A stretch of 64,000 nucleotides of DNA, taken from contig VGRJ01000017.1 of NCBI GenBank assembly GCA_016875405.1, positions 1-64,000 of the forward strand, read 5' to 3'. The notes below the pieces were generated by a model. That model ran no database searches. It worked only from the letters and a program-made list of their open reading frames with translations, and was not told where the DNA came from. A program made the position numbers and the translations under genes. The DNA comes from Deltaproteobacteria bacterium (lineage in GTDB: Bacteria > Myxococcota_A > Polyangia > Polyangiales > Polyangiaceae). Shown piece by piece: positions 42,858 through 51,088 of the stretch. The number at the start of each line of letters is the position of its first letter. The first letter of the stretch is position 1.

Positions 42858-43448
42858 TCAGGTCCCGCCGCGACCGTCCCCCGAGTGGAGGGGCAGGATG
42901 CGGGTCGTCCGCGCGATCTGCGGTCGGGCCGGATCCTCGCGGACGAACACGACGTCCATCTCGCGGATGCGGTCGACCTTCCAGTTGAGGGGGACCTCCT
43001 GCGCCTCGGTCCCGCCCGTGTTGACGAGCTCGGCCTTGCCGATGAAATCGCCGGGGAGAAGGATCCAACCATAGCCCTTGGGGTCGACGAGCATGGCGCG
43101 CTGCGCAGAGCCTCCGATGATGCCGACGAGCTTCATCTCGTCGAGCGCGTACATCGGCGCCTTCACCTTACGACCGATCTCGCGGCTGACCTCGTCGACC
43201 GGCTTCACGAACAGGCTCGTGTACTCCCGGTACGGGTCGCGCGACTCATCGGACTCGATGAAATCCGCCTCGGTGAAGACGATCGGAGGAGGCTCGGCGG
43301 CCTTCGCCGACGCCGACCCCGATGCCGCCGCGGCCGCCGAGGCGTCGCCAGCGCCGTCGGTCACGACCGGGGCCTCTTCCTCGCAGGCTGGGGTGAAGGT
43401 GACGAGGAGCCCGAGGATGATGGAGCGCGTCGCGTTCATGGCCATCAC
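42858..43448 (-). CDS. pilP: Type IV pilus assembly lipoprotein PilP
   Basis: A 196-residue inner-membrane-anchored lipoprotein (lipobox FTPAC). A Ser/Ala-rich disordered linker reaches out to about residue 60. The C-terminal beta-sandwich has the PilP hallmarks DPYREYTSLF, YALDEMKLVGIIGG, AMLVDPKGYGWILLPGDFIGK and EVPLNWK. It links the PilMNO inner-membrane complex to PilQ. The start codon region is GTGATG overlapping the pilO stop: the GTG at 43448 or the ATG at 43445 could initiate, and both imply coupling. Confidence 0.93.
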   Translation of the reverse strand: MMAMNATRSIILGLLVTFTPACEEEAPVVTDGAGDASAAAAASGSASAKAAEPPPIVFTEADFIESDESRDPYREYTSLFVKPVDEVSREIGRKVKAPMYALDEMKLVGIIGGSAQRAMLVDPKGYGWILLPGDFIGKAELVNTGGTEAQEVPLNWKVDRIREMDVVFVREDPARPQIARTTRILPLHSGDGRGGT

Positions 43449-44137
43449 TGTCCACCCGCCGGTGCGGCTGGCGTCTCTGACGCCGGCGGCTGCTGATCCC
43501 CGCCTTCGCGGCGGCGCTTCTTGCCGGCCTCACCCTTCGCGAGCGACCGGAACGCGCTCGCGAGGCACTGGACCTCGACGAGCGCCCCCTTGTCCTCCTC
43601 GGACATCGTCTTCTTGTCGCCAGCGTCCTTCAGTCGAACGGTGATGTTTTCCATGTTGATGATGCGGTCGACCTGACCGACCCCATAGAAGAACTTCGCC
43701 ACTTGGTGGAACTTGCCGAAGAGCTTTAGCTCCATCGGAACCTTGGCGTAGAACTCTTCCTTCGACTCCTCGCCGGGCGACCAGCTCGCGAGCGTCGCGC
43801 CCGAGGTGGTCGCCACGTTCTGAATGGTCGAGAGAAAACTCGGCATCTCTGCGTCGTCTGGGAGGACCTTCTTCTGCTTCCGCGCCAGGGCCTCAAGGCG
43901 AGCTTTCTCGGCGAGGTCCTTGTTGTACTCGCGCTTCGCGGTCTCGGCTTCGTTGAGCTTCGCCTGCTGCTCGGTGAGTTCGCTGTTCTTGCCGTCGATC
44001 TGGCTCGAGACGTCCCCGAAGAACACGAAGAAATAGGCCCCCGCGACGAGCACCAAGAAGCCCACCCCGATGCCGAACTTCACGCCGATGGACAGCCCCT
44101 CGCCGCTGATCCCGCTCTTCAACTTCGGCGTCGCCAT
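43445..44137 (-). CDS. pilO: Type IV pilus alignment protein PilO
   Basis: A 230-residue bitopic inner-membrane protein. A single transmembrane segment (about 20-40, KFGIGVGFLVLVAGAYFFVFF) is followed by a coiled coil (KNSELTEQQAKLNEAETAKREYNKDLAEKARLE in part) and a ferredoxin-like periplasmic domain with LPDDAEMPSFLSTIQNVA and VPMELKLFGKFHQVAKFFYGV, typical of PilO. It pairs with PilN to form the alignment ring. The C-terminal tail is Lys/Pro-rich. The ATG overlaps the pilN stop by one base (TGATG), and the stop overlaps the pilP start. Confidence 0.94.
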   Translation of the reverse strand: MATPKLKSGISGEGLSIGVKFGIGVGFLVLVAGAYFFVFFGDVSSQIDGKNSELTEQQAKLNEAETAKREYNKDLAEKARLEALARKQKKVLPDDAEMPSFLSTIQNVATTSGATLASWSPGEESKEEFYAKVPMELKLFGKFHQVAKFFYGVGQVDRIINMENITVRLKDAGDKKTMSEEDKGALVEVQCLASAFRSLAKGEAGKKRRREGGDQQPPASETPAAPAGGQ

Positions 44138-44787
44138 CAGTATTTCACCTTCACTTCGAGCGCGAACTTGATGAGCTCAAGCCGCGTCGTGCCCTCACCG
44201 GACTTGTCCTGCGAGCCCTCCTTCAGCTTCACGTCCTCGAAGGAGCGCGAGAGCTTCAGGCGCTGCGCGAACTCGTAGACATCGCCGCCGTCGCGGGCGA
44301 GCCCCTCGATGGTGACGACGCGCTGTTCTTCAGTGTAGCTCGTGAGCCAGACGCGCCGCGGATCCCAACTCGCGTTGAAGACCGCGAGCGGGTTGTCCTG
44401 GCGTAGCTGGTCGAGGCGGTCCTGCTCGACGGTCGGACCCTTGCCCTTCGTCAAGACCTTCGAGAGCTCGAGGAGCACGCTCGTCGGCCCCTTTCGCGCG
44501 AGGTTGAGCTTCGTGATCGCGTCCTGGCGAGCGCGCATCTCCTCGAGGTCCTTCTTCACCTGAGCGTGGTTTTTCACCAGCTCGTTGATGTCGTTGACCT
44601 GATTGGAGAGCTGCTCGACCTTCTGCGAGACGCCCGTGAGCTCGTCTTCCTTCGTCTGGTGGAAGAAGAAGAGCCCGACGATCTCGAGCACCACGGCTGC
44701 CATGATGAGGAGCAGCCAGCGCTGTGCCCCCTCAGAGGAGGCGCTGCGACGCTCCGAAGCGTTCGGTAACAGGTTGACGCGAATCAC
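44137..44787 (-). CDS. pilN: Type IV pilus alignment protein PilN
   Basis: A 216-residue inner-membrane protein. The N-terminal cytoplasmic tail MIRVNLLPNASERR contains the conserved NLLP motif that binds PilM. A transmembrane segment (LLLIMAAVVLEIVGLFFF, about 26-43) is followed by a coiled coil (VSQKVEQLSNQVNDINELV) and a periplasmic ferredoxin-like fold (LAVFNASWDPRRVWLTSY, VTIEGLARDGGDVYEFAQRL). It heterodimerises with PilO. Its ATG overlaps the pilM stop (ATGA). Confidence 0.94.
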   Translation of the reverse strand: MIRVNLLPNASERRSASSEGAQRWLLLIMAAVVLEIVGLFFFHQTKEDELTGVSQKVEQLSNQVNDINELVKNHAQVKKDLEEMRARQDAITKLNLARKGPTSVLLELSKVLTKGKGPTVEQDRLDQLRQDNPLAVFNASWDPRRVWLTSYTEEQRVVTIEGLARDGGDVYEFAQRLKLSRSFEDVKLKEGSQDKSGEGTTRLELIKFALEVKVKY

Positions 44788-45845
44788 GCCCGCTTCTCCT
44801 TCGACTTGCGCATCGAAAGCCCGAGCGCGACCGACAGCTGCGAGACGCGCGGGACGAGGATCTGCTGATCGACTTCCTTCTCGATGGGTAAGCGCTCGAC
44901 GGGCTGCATCACCTCGACGCCGACGCGCGAGCGACGCTCGACTGCGGCCCCGAGCTGCGGCAGGTTCGCCGTGCCGCCCGTCAGGAAGATGCGGGAGATC
45001 CTGTCTTCACCGCTCGTCGCGAGGAAGAAGTCGAGCGAGCGCTGGATCTCGCCTGCCACCGTGTCGCAGACCGTGTCGAGGACCTGAAAGACGCGCGCCG
45101 GCAGCGCGCTCGCCCCCTGAGGCTGCGACGCCTGCACCTTCATGTCCTCGGCCTGCTCGAAGGGCACCCCGATCTGCTTGACGAGCTGCTCGGTGATGAA
45201 GTTGCCGGCGTTCGCGACGTCGCGCGTGAACGCGCTGGCCCCGCGCGAGACGACGTTGATCGACGCCTGGGTCGCGCCGACGTTGATGATCGCGAACGTC
45301 TGATCGGGCGGTAAGCCGCGGTTATGCTCGAACAGGTTCTGGATCGTGAACGCGTCGATGTCGACGACGAGCGGCCTCAGCTTCGCTTGCTTCGCGATCT
45401 GGACGTAGTCGTTGATCTCGTCGCGCTTGGCCGCGACGAGCAGGATATCCATCTGGCCGGCCTCGGGCCGCCTCCGAAGGATCTCGTAGTCGACGTTGAC
45501 GTCCTTGATGTCGAAGGGGATGTGATTCTCCGCCTCCCACTGGATCTGCTCGTCGAGCTCCGCGGTCGTCATGATCGGCACCGTGATCTTGCGGCTGATC
45601 ACCGACTGACCGCTGACGCTGAGCGCGACGTCGCGCTGCTTGATCTTCGCGTCCGTGAAGACTTGTTTCAGGCCCTCGACGACGGCCTGAGAGTTCATGA
45701 CATGTCTGTCGACGATCGTCTGGGGCTGGAGCGCACAATAGCCCACGCGGAAGAGGGTCAACCCCTTCCTCGACTCTTTCAACTGACAGACCTTGATCGA
45801 CGTGGCGCCAATGTCGACGCCTACGAGCGGGTTACCCTCCGACAT
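44784..45845 (-). CDS. pilM: Type IV pilus assembly ATPase-like protein PilM
   Basis: A 353-residue actin-like cytoplasmic protein. It opens with the phosphate-1 motif VGVDIGATSIKVCQL and contains the PilM-typical DVALSVSGQSVISRKI, EIQWEAENHIPFD-like segment, DIDAFTIQNLFE, TFAIINVGATQASINVV and the adenosine motif IFLTGGTANLPQL. PilM forms a ring at the cytoplasmic face bound to the PilN tail. The ATG at 45845 has a GGAGG Shine-Dalgarno (45856-45860) 10 nt upstream. It is the first gene of the pilMNOP run and diverges from the LysM gene across 151 bp. Confidence 0.95.
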   Translation of the reverse strand: MSEGNPLVGVDIGATSIKVCQLKESRKGLTLFRVGYCALQPQTIVDRHVMNSQAVVEGLKQVFTDAKIKQRDVALSVSGQSVISRKITVPIMTTAELDEQIQWEAENHIPFDIKDVNVDYEILRRRPEAGQMDILLVAAKRDEINDYVQIAKQAKLRPLVVDIDAFTIQNLFEHNRGLPPDQTFAIINVGATQASINVVSRGASAFTRDVANAGNFITEQLVKQIGVPFEQAEDMKVQASQPQGASALPARVFQVLDTVCDTVAGEIQRSLDFFLATSGEDRISRIFLTGGTANLPQLGAAVERRSRVGVEVMQPVERLPIEKEVDQQILVPRVSQLSVALGLSMRKSKEKRA

Positions 45846-45996
45846 GGCGGGTCGTCCTCCGTGCCCCCGACTTCCATTGCGGGTGCTCGCCACGAAGCTT
45901 GGCACCACAATGTCTCGTCGGGCAAAATCCGGGACGGCGTCGGAGCGGATGGAGTAGGAAACCTGCTACCTCGCCGCCCACGACGCGGTCGGTGGC

Positions 45997-47193
45997 ATGG
46001 CTCTACCTTCCGGCTCGTCCAAGACACGCATGCCTGCTCTTCTCCGCGCCGCCTTGCTGGCCTTGACCGCGCTCGTGTACGCGAGCGTCGCGGCGGCGAA
46101 GGCTCCGGCCGCCGCCGGAGCTCCTTCGAAGCCGGCTGGGCAGATCGTGCACGTGGTGCAAAACGGCCAGTATTTGAGCCTGATCGCGAAGCGCTACCAC
46201 ACGACCTCCGACGCGATCCGAAAGGCGAACGGGCTGACGCAGGGGGCCACCTTGAAGCCCGGCACGACCCTCCACATCCCCGAGACGGCCGAGCACACGA
46301 GCTGGCGCGAGCGACACGAGCGCGAGCACCCTCCCGAGCGAGAGAGGGACGACCGAGGAAAGGACCGCCCCGCCGACAAGGACAAGGATGACCGAGGGAG
46401 GGACCGTGGCGCCGACCGAGACAAGGACCGAGACAAGGACCGAGACAAGGACCGAGACAAGGACCGAGACAAGGACCGAGACAAGGACCGAGACAAGGAC
46501 CGAGACAAGGACCGAGACAAGGACCGGGACAAGGACCGCGGCCGGGAGCACGAGTCGGGGAGCAGGAAGGCCGCGCGTGAGCCGGTGGTCACGGCTGCGA
46601 CGGCGAACGCCGCCAAGTGGGCGAAGCGACCGCCCCGCCCAGGGTACGTCGTGATCTCGCGGCTACGAGACAGCTTTCGCGGCCAGCTACGCTCATCGAA
46701 CGGGCGCATCGTCGCGAAGTCGGCCGAAAAGGTCGACTGGCTGCTCCGTTCGGAAAAGACCAACGAACAGGCAAAGATCGACCGCCGGCTCGTGCGCTTG
46801 CTCGCGCAGGTGAGCGATCACTTCGGCGGCCGTACGCTCGAGGTCGTGAGCGGGTTCCGCCCATTCTCGCCGCGCCAATACACGAAGAACTCACGCCACA
46901 ACCACGGCGAGGCGGTCGACTTCCGAATCACCGGCGTCCCGAACGTCGCGCTCTACGAGTATTGCCTCACGCTCCCGCAGGTCGGTTGCGGCTTCTACCC
47001 GAACAGCGTCTTCGTACACCTCGACGTGCGGGCGCAGAAGACGCGCTGGGTCGATTATTCACGCCCCGGCGAGGCGCCGATTTACCGCCGACCCAAGCCC
47101 GCCGTGCCAGGCAAGCCCGCCCACACCACCCCGCCAGGCGTAGGAGACGACGAGGGCGAGGACGAGGACGATCCGGAGCCGGGCGACGACTGA
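45997..47193 (+). CDS. LysM and DUF882 (M15-like) peptidoglycan-binding protein with Asp-Lys-Asp-Arg repeat
   Basis: A 398-residue predicted exported protein. A signal segment (MPALLRAALLALTALVYASVAAA) precedes a LysM domain (about 50-97, IVHVVQNGQYLSLIAKRYHT to LKPGTTLHIPE). A highly charged linker follows, with ten tandem DKDR units. The C-terminal 150 residues match DUF882/YcbK of the M15 group: LEVVSGFRPFSPRQY, then RHNHGEAVDFRI with the metal-binding HxxxxxxD, and GCGFYPNSVFVHLDV. This suggests murein binding and possibly peptidase action in the periplasm. ATG 45997 and ATG 46030 are both possible; the second gives a cleaner signal peptide. It is divergent from pilM. Confidence 0.85.
   Translation: MALPSGSSKTRMPALLRAALLALTALVYASVAAAKAPAAAGAPSKPAGQIVHVVQNGQYLSLIAKRYHTTSDAIRKANGLTQGATLKPGTTLHIPETAEHTSWRERHEREHPPERERDDRGKDRPADKDKDDRGRDRGADRDKDRDKDRDKDRDKDRDKDRDKDRDKDRDKDRDKDRDKDRGREHESGSRKAAREPVVTAATANAAKWAKRPPRPGYVVISRLRDSFRGQLRSSNGRIVAKSAEKVDWLLRSEKTNEQAKIDRRLVRLLAQVSDHFGGRTLEVVSGFRPFSPRQYTKNSRHNHGEAVDFRITGVPNVALYEYCLTLPQVGCGFYPNSVFVHLDVRAQKTRWVDYSRPGEAPIYRRPKPAVPGKPAHTTPPGVGDDEGEDEDDPEPGDD
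46417..46536 (+). repeat. 12-bp tandem repeat, ten copies
   Basis: Nine exact copies of CGAGACAAGGAC followed by one variant (CGGGACAAGGAC), in frame and encoding the DKDR linker of the LysM/DUF882 protein. Copy-number change would lengthen or shorten the linker without breaking the frame. Confidence 0.98.
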
Positions 47194-47201
47194 CCGACGG
47201 G

Positions 47202-48173
47202 TCAGAGATCTTCGTAGGGGTCGCCGGCCTTCCGGCTCGCGGTGGAGGCCGGGGCGGCAGCCGGCGACCGCGGCGCGACCGGAGCGCGCCTCGCCGCCGT
47301 GGCGCTCGCGGAGGCCGTCGCGGTCGGGAGCGCGCCGAGCTCGTATTCGCGTTGAGCCTGCCCGGCCTTGATGTCGGCGGTGTCGTCGGTCTTCTTCCCG
47401 GAGCGGAGCGCGACCCAACCGATCGCGGCCGCAAGGCCGACGGCCACGACGACGAGGGCCACCGTGGTGATGGAGCGGCCTCGCTCAGCGGTCGCCGTGG
47501 TCGTCGGGGCGGGCGGCGGCATGACGGAGGGCATCGTCGTCGAGGGCATCGTCGCGGACGGCGCCTCGATCGGTGACGAAGCGAACATGCCTGAGGAGCC
47601 AAGGGAGGAGGCCGGCCCTGCGAGCCACGGGCTCGCGGAGCTGTGAGCCGCGTTCTCGGACGAGGCGTGTGCGCTCGCGTACGCGCTGACCGGTACGCCG
47701 TGAGGGGATGACTCAACGGCAGCGGCGAGCGCCTCGACGGGCGACCTCGCGGCGCTCGACGGCGCGCCCTGAACGAGTGCCGCCGGCGTCGAGGTCAGCG
47801 TGGCGAGGAACTGCTCGAGAGGGATGAGCGCACCGGGCGAGGCGAGCTCGCGAGGCGCCGGCCCCCGAGGAAGGCTCGCGCCGCTCGGCAGCGAAGAGGA
47901 GGCGCGGACCGCGGTCGCAACAGGCGTCGGATAGAACGACGTCGCCGCGGGGACCGCCGCGGTGGCGGGCGTCGCCGAGGATGGCGGCGGCACCTTCGCG
48001 CGCTGAAAGGGCAGCGCGTCATCGAGGTGCGGAGGCGACGTCGACGGAGGAGCGGGCGTCGCGACGAACGGCGGGGGCGCGACCGAAACCCTTACCGGGC
48101 CGGTCGCATCCGGATCGCCGGAAGGGCCGGGCGTCGGAGTGCTCCGGTTCGGGTCGTGTGACGCGTCGCTCAT
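47202..48173 (-). CDS. Pro/Ala/Ser-rich single-pass membrane protein
   Basis: A 323-residue protein of unknown family. The first 220 residues are low-complexity Pro/Ala/Ser/Thr sequence with a few short conserved-looking islands, notably HLDDALPFQRAKVPP, a 'LPF' motif also seen in other myxobacterial multi-domain proteins. A single transmembrane helix (SITTVALVVVAVGLAAAIGW, about 233-252) is followed by a short Ala-rich tail ending GDPYEDL. A long disordered cytoplasmic region anchored in the membrane is inferred. It converges with the LysM/DUF882 gene (8 bp between stops). A TAGGCT hexamer lies 21 nt before the ATG. Confidence 0.65.
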   Translation of the reverse strand: MSDASHDPNRSTPTPGPSGDPDATGPVRVSVAPPPFVATPAPPSTSPPHLDDALPFQRAKVPPPSSATPATAAVPAATSFYPTPVATAVRASSSLPSGASLPRGPAPRELASPGALIPLEQFLATLTSTPAALVQGAPSSAARSPVEALAAAVESSPHGVPVSAYASAHASSENAAHSSASPWLAGPASSLGSSGMFASSPIEAPSATMPSTTMPSVMPPPAPTTTATAERGRSITTVALVVVAVGLAAAIGWVALRSGKKTDDTADIKAGQAQREYELGALPTATASASATAARRAPVAPRSPAAAPASTASRKAGDPYEDL

Positions 48174-48231
48174 GGGGCCGTGCTCTGGCGGCGGAGCCTA
48201 CCACCGAGACCACGCGAATTCGACTGCGGGC

Positions 48232-49113
48232 TCAGCGCGACGGGAGCGCGACCTCGACGGCCTGCCCTCGCACGCGCTGCGAGAGGGGCAGCCTCACGCG
48301 CCGAACGGCCTCGAGGACGCACGACTCGAGCGCCGGGGGGAGCGGCGGCTCGCGACGAACCTCGGGCCTGACGAGCCGCCCCGCGGCGACGACTCCCCGC
48401 ACCGCGACGCGCCCGCCCGCGAGCTCGCGTGGGACGCATGCCGCGGCCTGGAGCAGCTGACGTTCGACCTCGGCGACCTGGTCACCGGTGAGCGACCTGT
48501 GGACGACCAACGCCGCCGTGCGAGTCTCGGAACTCAATCCTCGTGGGATGGAGCCGCCGCCGTCTGGAGCCGCCGCCGAAGGCTGCTGCGGGTCGCGCTT
48601 CCAGTTCTTCTCCCTCGCGTCGTCGTTCTCGTCACCGGCGCCGACGAAGGGCTGCTCGCCGCTCATCGTCTCGGTGAAAGGCTCCGGTTCCTGGGGCTTC
48701 AGCTCGACGAGGTCGAGCGCGCCGTCGGCAAGCCAGCCTGGCACCTCGTCGGGATGGGCCTCGAGCCATTCGGTGAGCGCGGCGAGCTCGCGGCGTGCCT
48801 CGACGACACGCAACCGTCGATCGAGCGCGGACGGGCTCGTCGGCGCGAGGCGCGAGGCTTCGTTAGCCTGTGCGAGCATCGCGTCGAGGCGCGAGCGCTC
48901 CACGACGAGGGCGGCGCGCGCGCGCGCGAGGGGCACGGGGACGGGGGCCTCGTACGCGACCTTCGCGACGCTCGGCGAGACCGCTGCGTGCCCGTGACGG
49001 ACGCCCAGCCCGATGTGCACCTCGCAGCCCGAGAGGCACGCGAGCGCGACCGGGAGCAAGACGAGGCGGCCGCTCGTGGCCGTCGCGCGGCAGGACGCTG
49101 GAGGATGCGACAC
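48232..49113 (-). CDS. Lipoprotein with AgmX/TonB-C-like C-terminal module
   Basis: A 293-residue predicted lipoprotein. The GTG at 49113 was chosen because it gives a signal peptide ending in ALACLSGC. A helical region (about 60-125, VVERSRLDAMLAQANEASRL and RRLRVVEARRELAALTEWL) is followed by an acidic, disordered linker. The C-terminal 85 residues (QLLQAAACVPRELAGGRVAV to ESCVLEAVRRVRLP) resemble the AgmX/TonB-like module with two bracketing cysteines, as in the small protein after pilQ. Longer frames upstream are Arg-rich and would overlap the hslO promoter. Function unknown; envelope location inferred. Confidence 0.65.
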   Translation of the reverse strand: MSHPPASCRATATSGRLVLLPVALACLSGCEVHIGLGVRHGHAAVSPSVAKVAYEAPVPVPLARARAALVVERSRLDAMLAQANEASRLAPTSPSALDRRLRVVEARRELAALTEWLEAHPDEVPGWLADGALDLVELKPQEPEPFTETMSGEQPFVGAGDENDDAREKNWKRDPQQPSAAAPDGGGSIPRGLSSETRTAALVVHRSLTGDQVAEVERQLLQAAACVPRELAGGRVAVRGVVAAGRLVRPEVRREPPLPPALESCVLEAVRRVRLPLSQRVRGQAVEVALPSR

Positions 49114-49183
49114 GCGTCCCCTCGTTACCACATCGTCCTGCGGCACGCGCGCACCAGAGCGCTCGCGGCGCGCCGCTTCGGTG

Positions 49184-49189
49184 TAGAGT
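49184..49189 (+). promoter_or_regulatory. -10-like TAGAGT, 9 nt before hslO start
   Basis: TAGAGT ends 9 nt before the ATG at 49199; no Shine-Dalgarno lies between them. Confidence 0.4.
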
Positions 49190-49198
49190 CGCGACGCG

Positions 49199-50098
49199 AT
49201 GAGCGGAGCCACGAAGGACCAAGAGCCGGACGCAGGCATCGGCGAAGCCAGCCCGACACGTGACCGCGTGGTGCGGGCGCTGACCGACGACGACACCTTC
49301 CGCGTCATGGTGGCGGTGACCTCGCGCACCGTGCGGGGCGCGATCGAGGCACAGCGGGCTCGAGGCGAGACGGCCCGTCACTTCGCCGACCTTTTGACGG
49401 GCGCCGTGCTGGTTCGCGAGACGATGGCGCCGCAGTACCGCGTCCAAGCCGTGCTGAAGGGAGCCCGCGGGCGCGGAACGCTGGTCGCCGATGCTCACCC
49501 CGATGGTCTGACGCGCGGCCTCGTTCAGGTCTCGGACGACGAGCGCCTGACGCTCGGCGCGGGCGGCTCGCTCCTCATGATGCGCGGCGGCGCGAACCGC
49601 ATGTACCGAAGCGTCACCGAGCCCCCCGACGGCGGCAGCGTCGCCGAAGCGTTGATGGTGTACTTGCAGACTTCCGAGCAAATCATCAGCGTGACCGCGG
49701 TGGGCGCGACGACGCGCGACGACTCGATCGAGCACGCTGGCGGGTACCTCGTGCAGCTCTTGCCCGGGGCGGCGCGCGGCCCCTTGATGGTGATGACGGA
49801 GCGCCTCGCGGCCATGCCTCCGATAGGCGAGCTGCTCGCGAGCGTCGGAGGAGACGCCGACGCGCTGCTCGCCGAGCTGCTGTACCTCATGCCCCACACG
49901 AAGCTCGGCGACTCCGACGTGAGGCACGGTTGCCTCTGCGACGTGAACGCAGTCCTCGCGAGCCTCGGCACGCTGCCTCGGGAAGAGATCGTCGAGCTCA
50001 TGAAGGGCGACGAGGTTCTCGAGCTCTCGTGTGATTACTGCCGGACCGAGTACGCGATCCCAACGACGCGCCTCGAGGGGCTGCTCGCGAGGAGCTGA
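49199..50098 (+). CDS. hslO: Hsp33-family redox-regulated chaperone
   Basis: A 299-residue cytoplasmic holdase that becomes active when its zinc cysteines oxidise. The N-terminal domain has DRVVRALTDDDTFRVMVAV, ARHFADLLTGAVL and GRGTLVADAHPDG (family K-G-x-G-x-L-x-V-x-A). The zinc site is at the C-terminus: GCLCD (Cys pair at about 242-244) and CDYC (about 277-280), matching CxC and CxxC. Length is normal for the family. It is preceded by TAGAGT, 9 nt from the ATG. Confidence 0.94.
   Translation: MSGATKDQEPDAGIGEASPTRDRVVRALTDDDTFRVMVAVTSRTVRGAIEAQRARGETARHFADLLTGAVLVRETMAPQYRVQAVLKGARGRGTLVADAHPDGLTRGLVQVSDDERLTLGAGGSLLMMRGGANRMYRSVTEPPDGGSVAEALMVYLQTSEQIISVTAVGATTRDDSIEHAGGYLVQLLPGAARGPLMVMTERLAAMPPIGELLASVGGDADALLAELLYLMPHTKLGDSDVRHGCLCDVNAVLASLGTLPREEIVELMKGDEVLELSCDYCRTEYAIPTTRLEGLLARS
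50080..50085 (+). other. Reading-frame end region of hslO (no separate signal)
   Basis: The 95-bp gap after this (50099-50193) holds an A-rich tract (CAAAAAACTCG, 50148-50158) upstream of the SGNH gene, possibly an UP-like element; no other signal was seen. Confidence 0.2.
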
Positions 50099-50179
50099 CG
50101 TCCGTCGTCGTTCGCGCGACGAAGCCGCCCCCAGAGCACAGGGAACTCAAAAAACTCGATGGAGCGCACGGGCCTCGGC

Positions 50180-50185
50180 TAGCGT
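50180..50185 (+). promoter_or_regulatory. -10-like TAGCGT, 8 nt before start codon
   Basis: TAGCGT ends 8 nt before the GTG at 50194. An A-tract lies about 25-30 bp further upstream, a plausible UP-element position. Confidence 0.4.
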
Positions 50186-50193
50186 CGCGCGCC

Positions 50194-51045
50194 GTGCGAG
50201 CCCTGTGCTGGAGCCCGATCCTGGCCGCGTGTGCCTGCGCCGGCACGCCGGCGGTGACGGTTGGTCCGAGCCCGCCCCGCAGCGAGGCCGCCCCGTCGGT
50301 CGCTCGCGCCGCCAGTGCCGAGCAGTATGCGGCGCCGACGGCGCAGAGCACCACGGCGCCCGCCCCGTCATCGGCGACACCGAGCGTCACGCCCGCCACG
50401 ACGAGCAGCGCCGCGGCACCAGCGCCACCGGCAGTCGCAGCGGCGTCCTTGACGGGAGCTGCCGCGCAGCGCGAGCCCGCCCCGCTGCCGAGCGGGACGA
50501 CGGTGCTGCACGTCGGAGACTCGATGGCGGACGCACTCGGCAAGGATTTGAAGCCGCTCTTGGAGTCCCTCGGGATCAAGAATGTCCTCCACGCCAAGGA
50601 GGCGACGTACATCCCTCAGTGGGCGAGCAAGTACGACATCATGGGCTTCCGTGCGCTGCTCGCCCTGCACACACCCGACCTTGTCATCATCACGCTTGGG
50701 GGGAACGAGCTCGCGATGCCGAACCCCGCCGAGCGCGCCGAGCCGATCCGCGAGATCGCGCGCTTCGTCGGCGACCGCCCTTGCCTTTGGCTGGCTGCGC
50801 CGCTCTGGCCGAAGGCGCCGAACACGGGCCTGCTCGAGGTGATCAAGGCCAACGTCGCGCCGTGCATCTTCGTCGACACGAACGCCATGCTGAAGCTCGA
50901 CGTGCTGCCGACCGACGGCATCCACCCGACGATCCCCGAGCGGCGACGCTGGGCGGAGTTCATGGTGCGCTGGCTGCGACACAACCGCGCGCCGAACGGC
51001 CCAAAGCCGTGGTCCTTCGTCGCGACGACGTCGCCCCCTCCTTGA
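50194..51045 (+). CDS. SGNH/GDSL-type hydrolase lipoprotein
   Basis: A 283-residue predicted lipoprotein: short signal with lipobox LAAC, then a Pro/Ala/Ser/Thr linker of about 85 residues. The C-terminal domain carries the SGNH blocks: nucleophile Ser in LHVGDSMADALG (block I), Gly/Asn in LGGNELAMP (block III), and the Asp-His pair in TDGIHPT (block V). It is likely an esterase or acetyl-esterase acting in the envelope, as for other SGNH proteins; the substrate is unknown. The start is GTG 50194. Confidence 0.85.
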   Translation: MRALCWSPILAACACAGTPAVTVGPSPPRSEAAPSVARAASAEQYAAPTAQSTTAPAPSSATPSVTPATTSSAAAPAPPAVAAASLTGAAAQREPAPLPSGTTVLHVGDSMADALGKDLKPLLESLGIKNVLHAKEATYIPQWASKYDIMGFRALLALHTPDLVIITLGGNELAMPNPAERAEPIREIARFVGDRPCLWLAAPLWPKAPNTGLLEVIKANVAPCIFVDTNAMLKLDVLPTDGIHPTIPERRRWAEFMVRWLRHNRAPNGPKPWSFVATTSPPP

Positions 51046-51088
51046 CATTCATCAAGGACGCAAGCGCTGGGGACGAGCTCCACCGCGG

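Noticed and set aside
45846-45996. A sigma-54 promoter for pilM
   Set aside because: A TGGC...GC arrangement exists, but the spacing between GG and GC is 9, not the required 10, and the -12 box is poor.
46417-46536. The 12-bp repeat as a CRISPR array
   Set aside because: Units are contiguous with no spacers and encode an in-frame peptide repeat.
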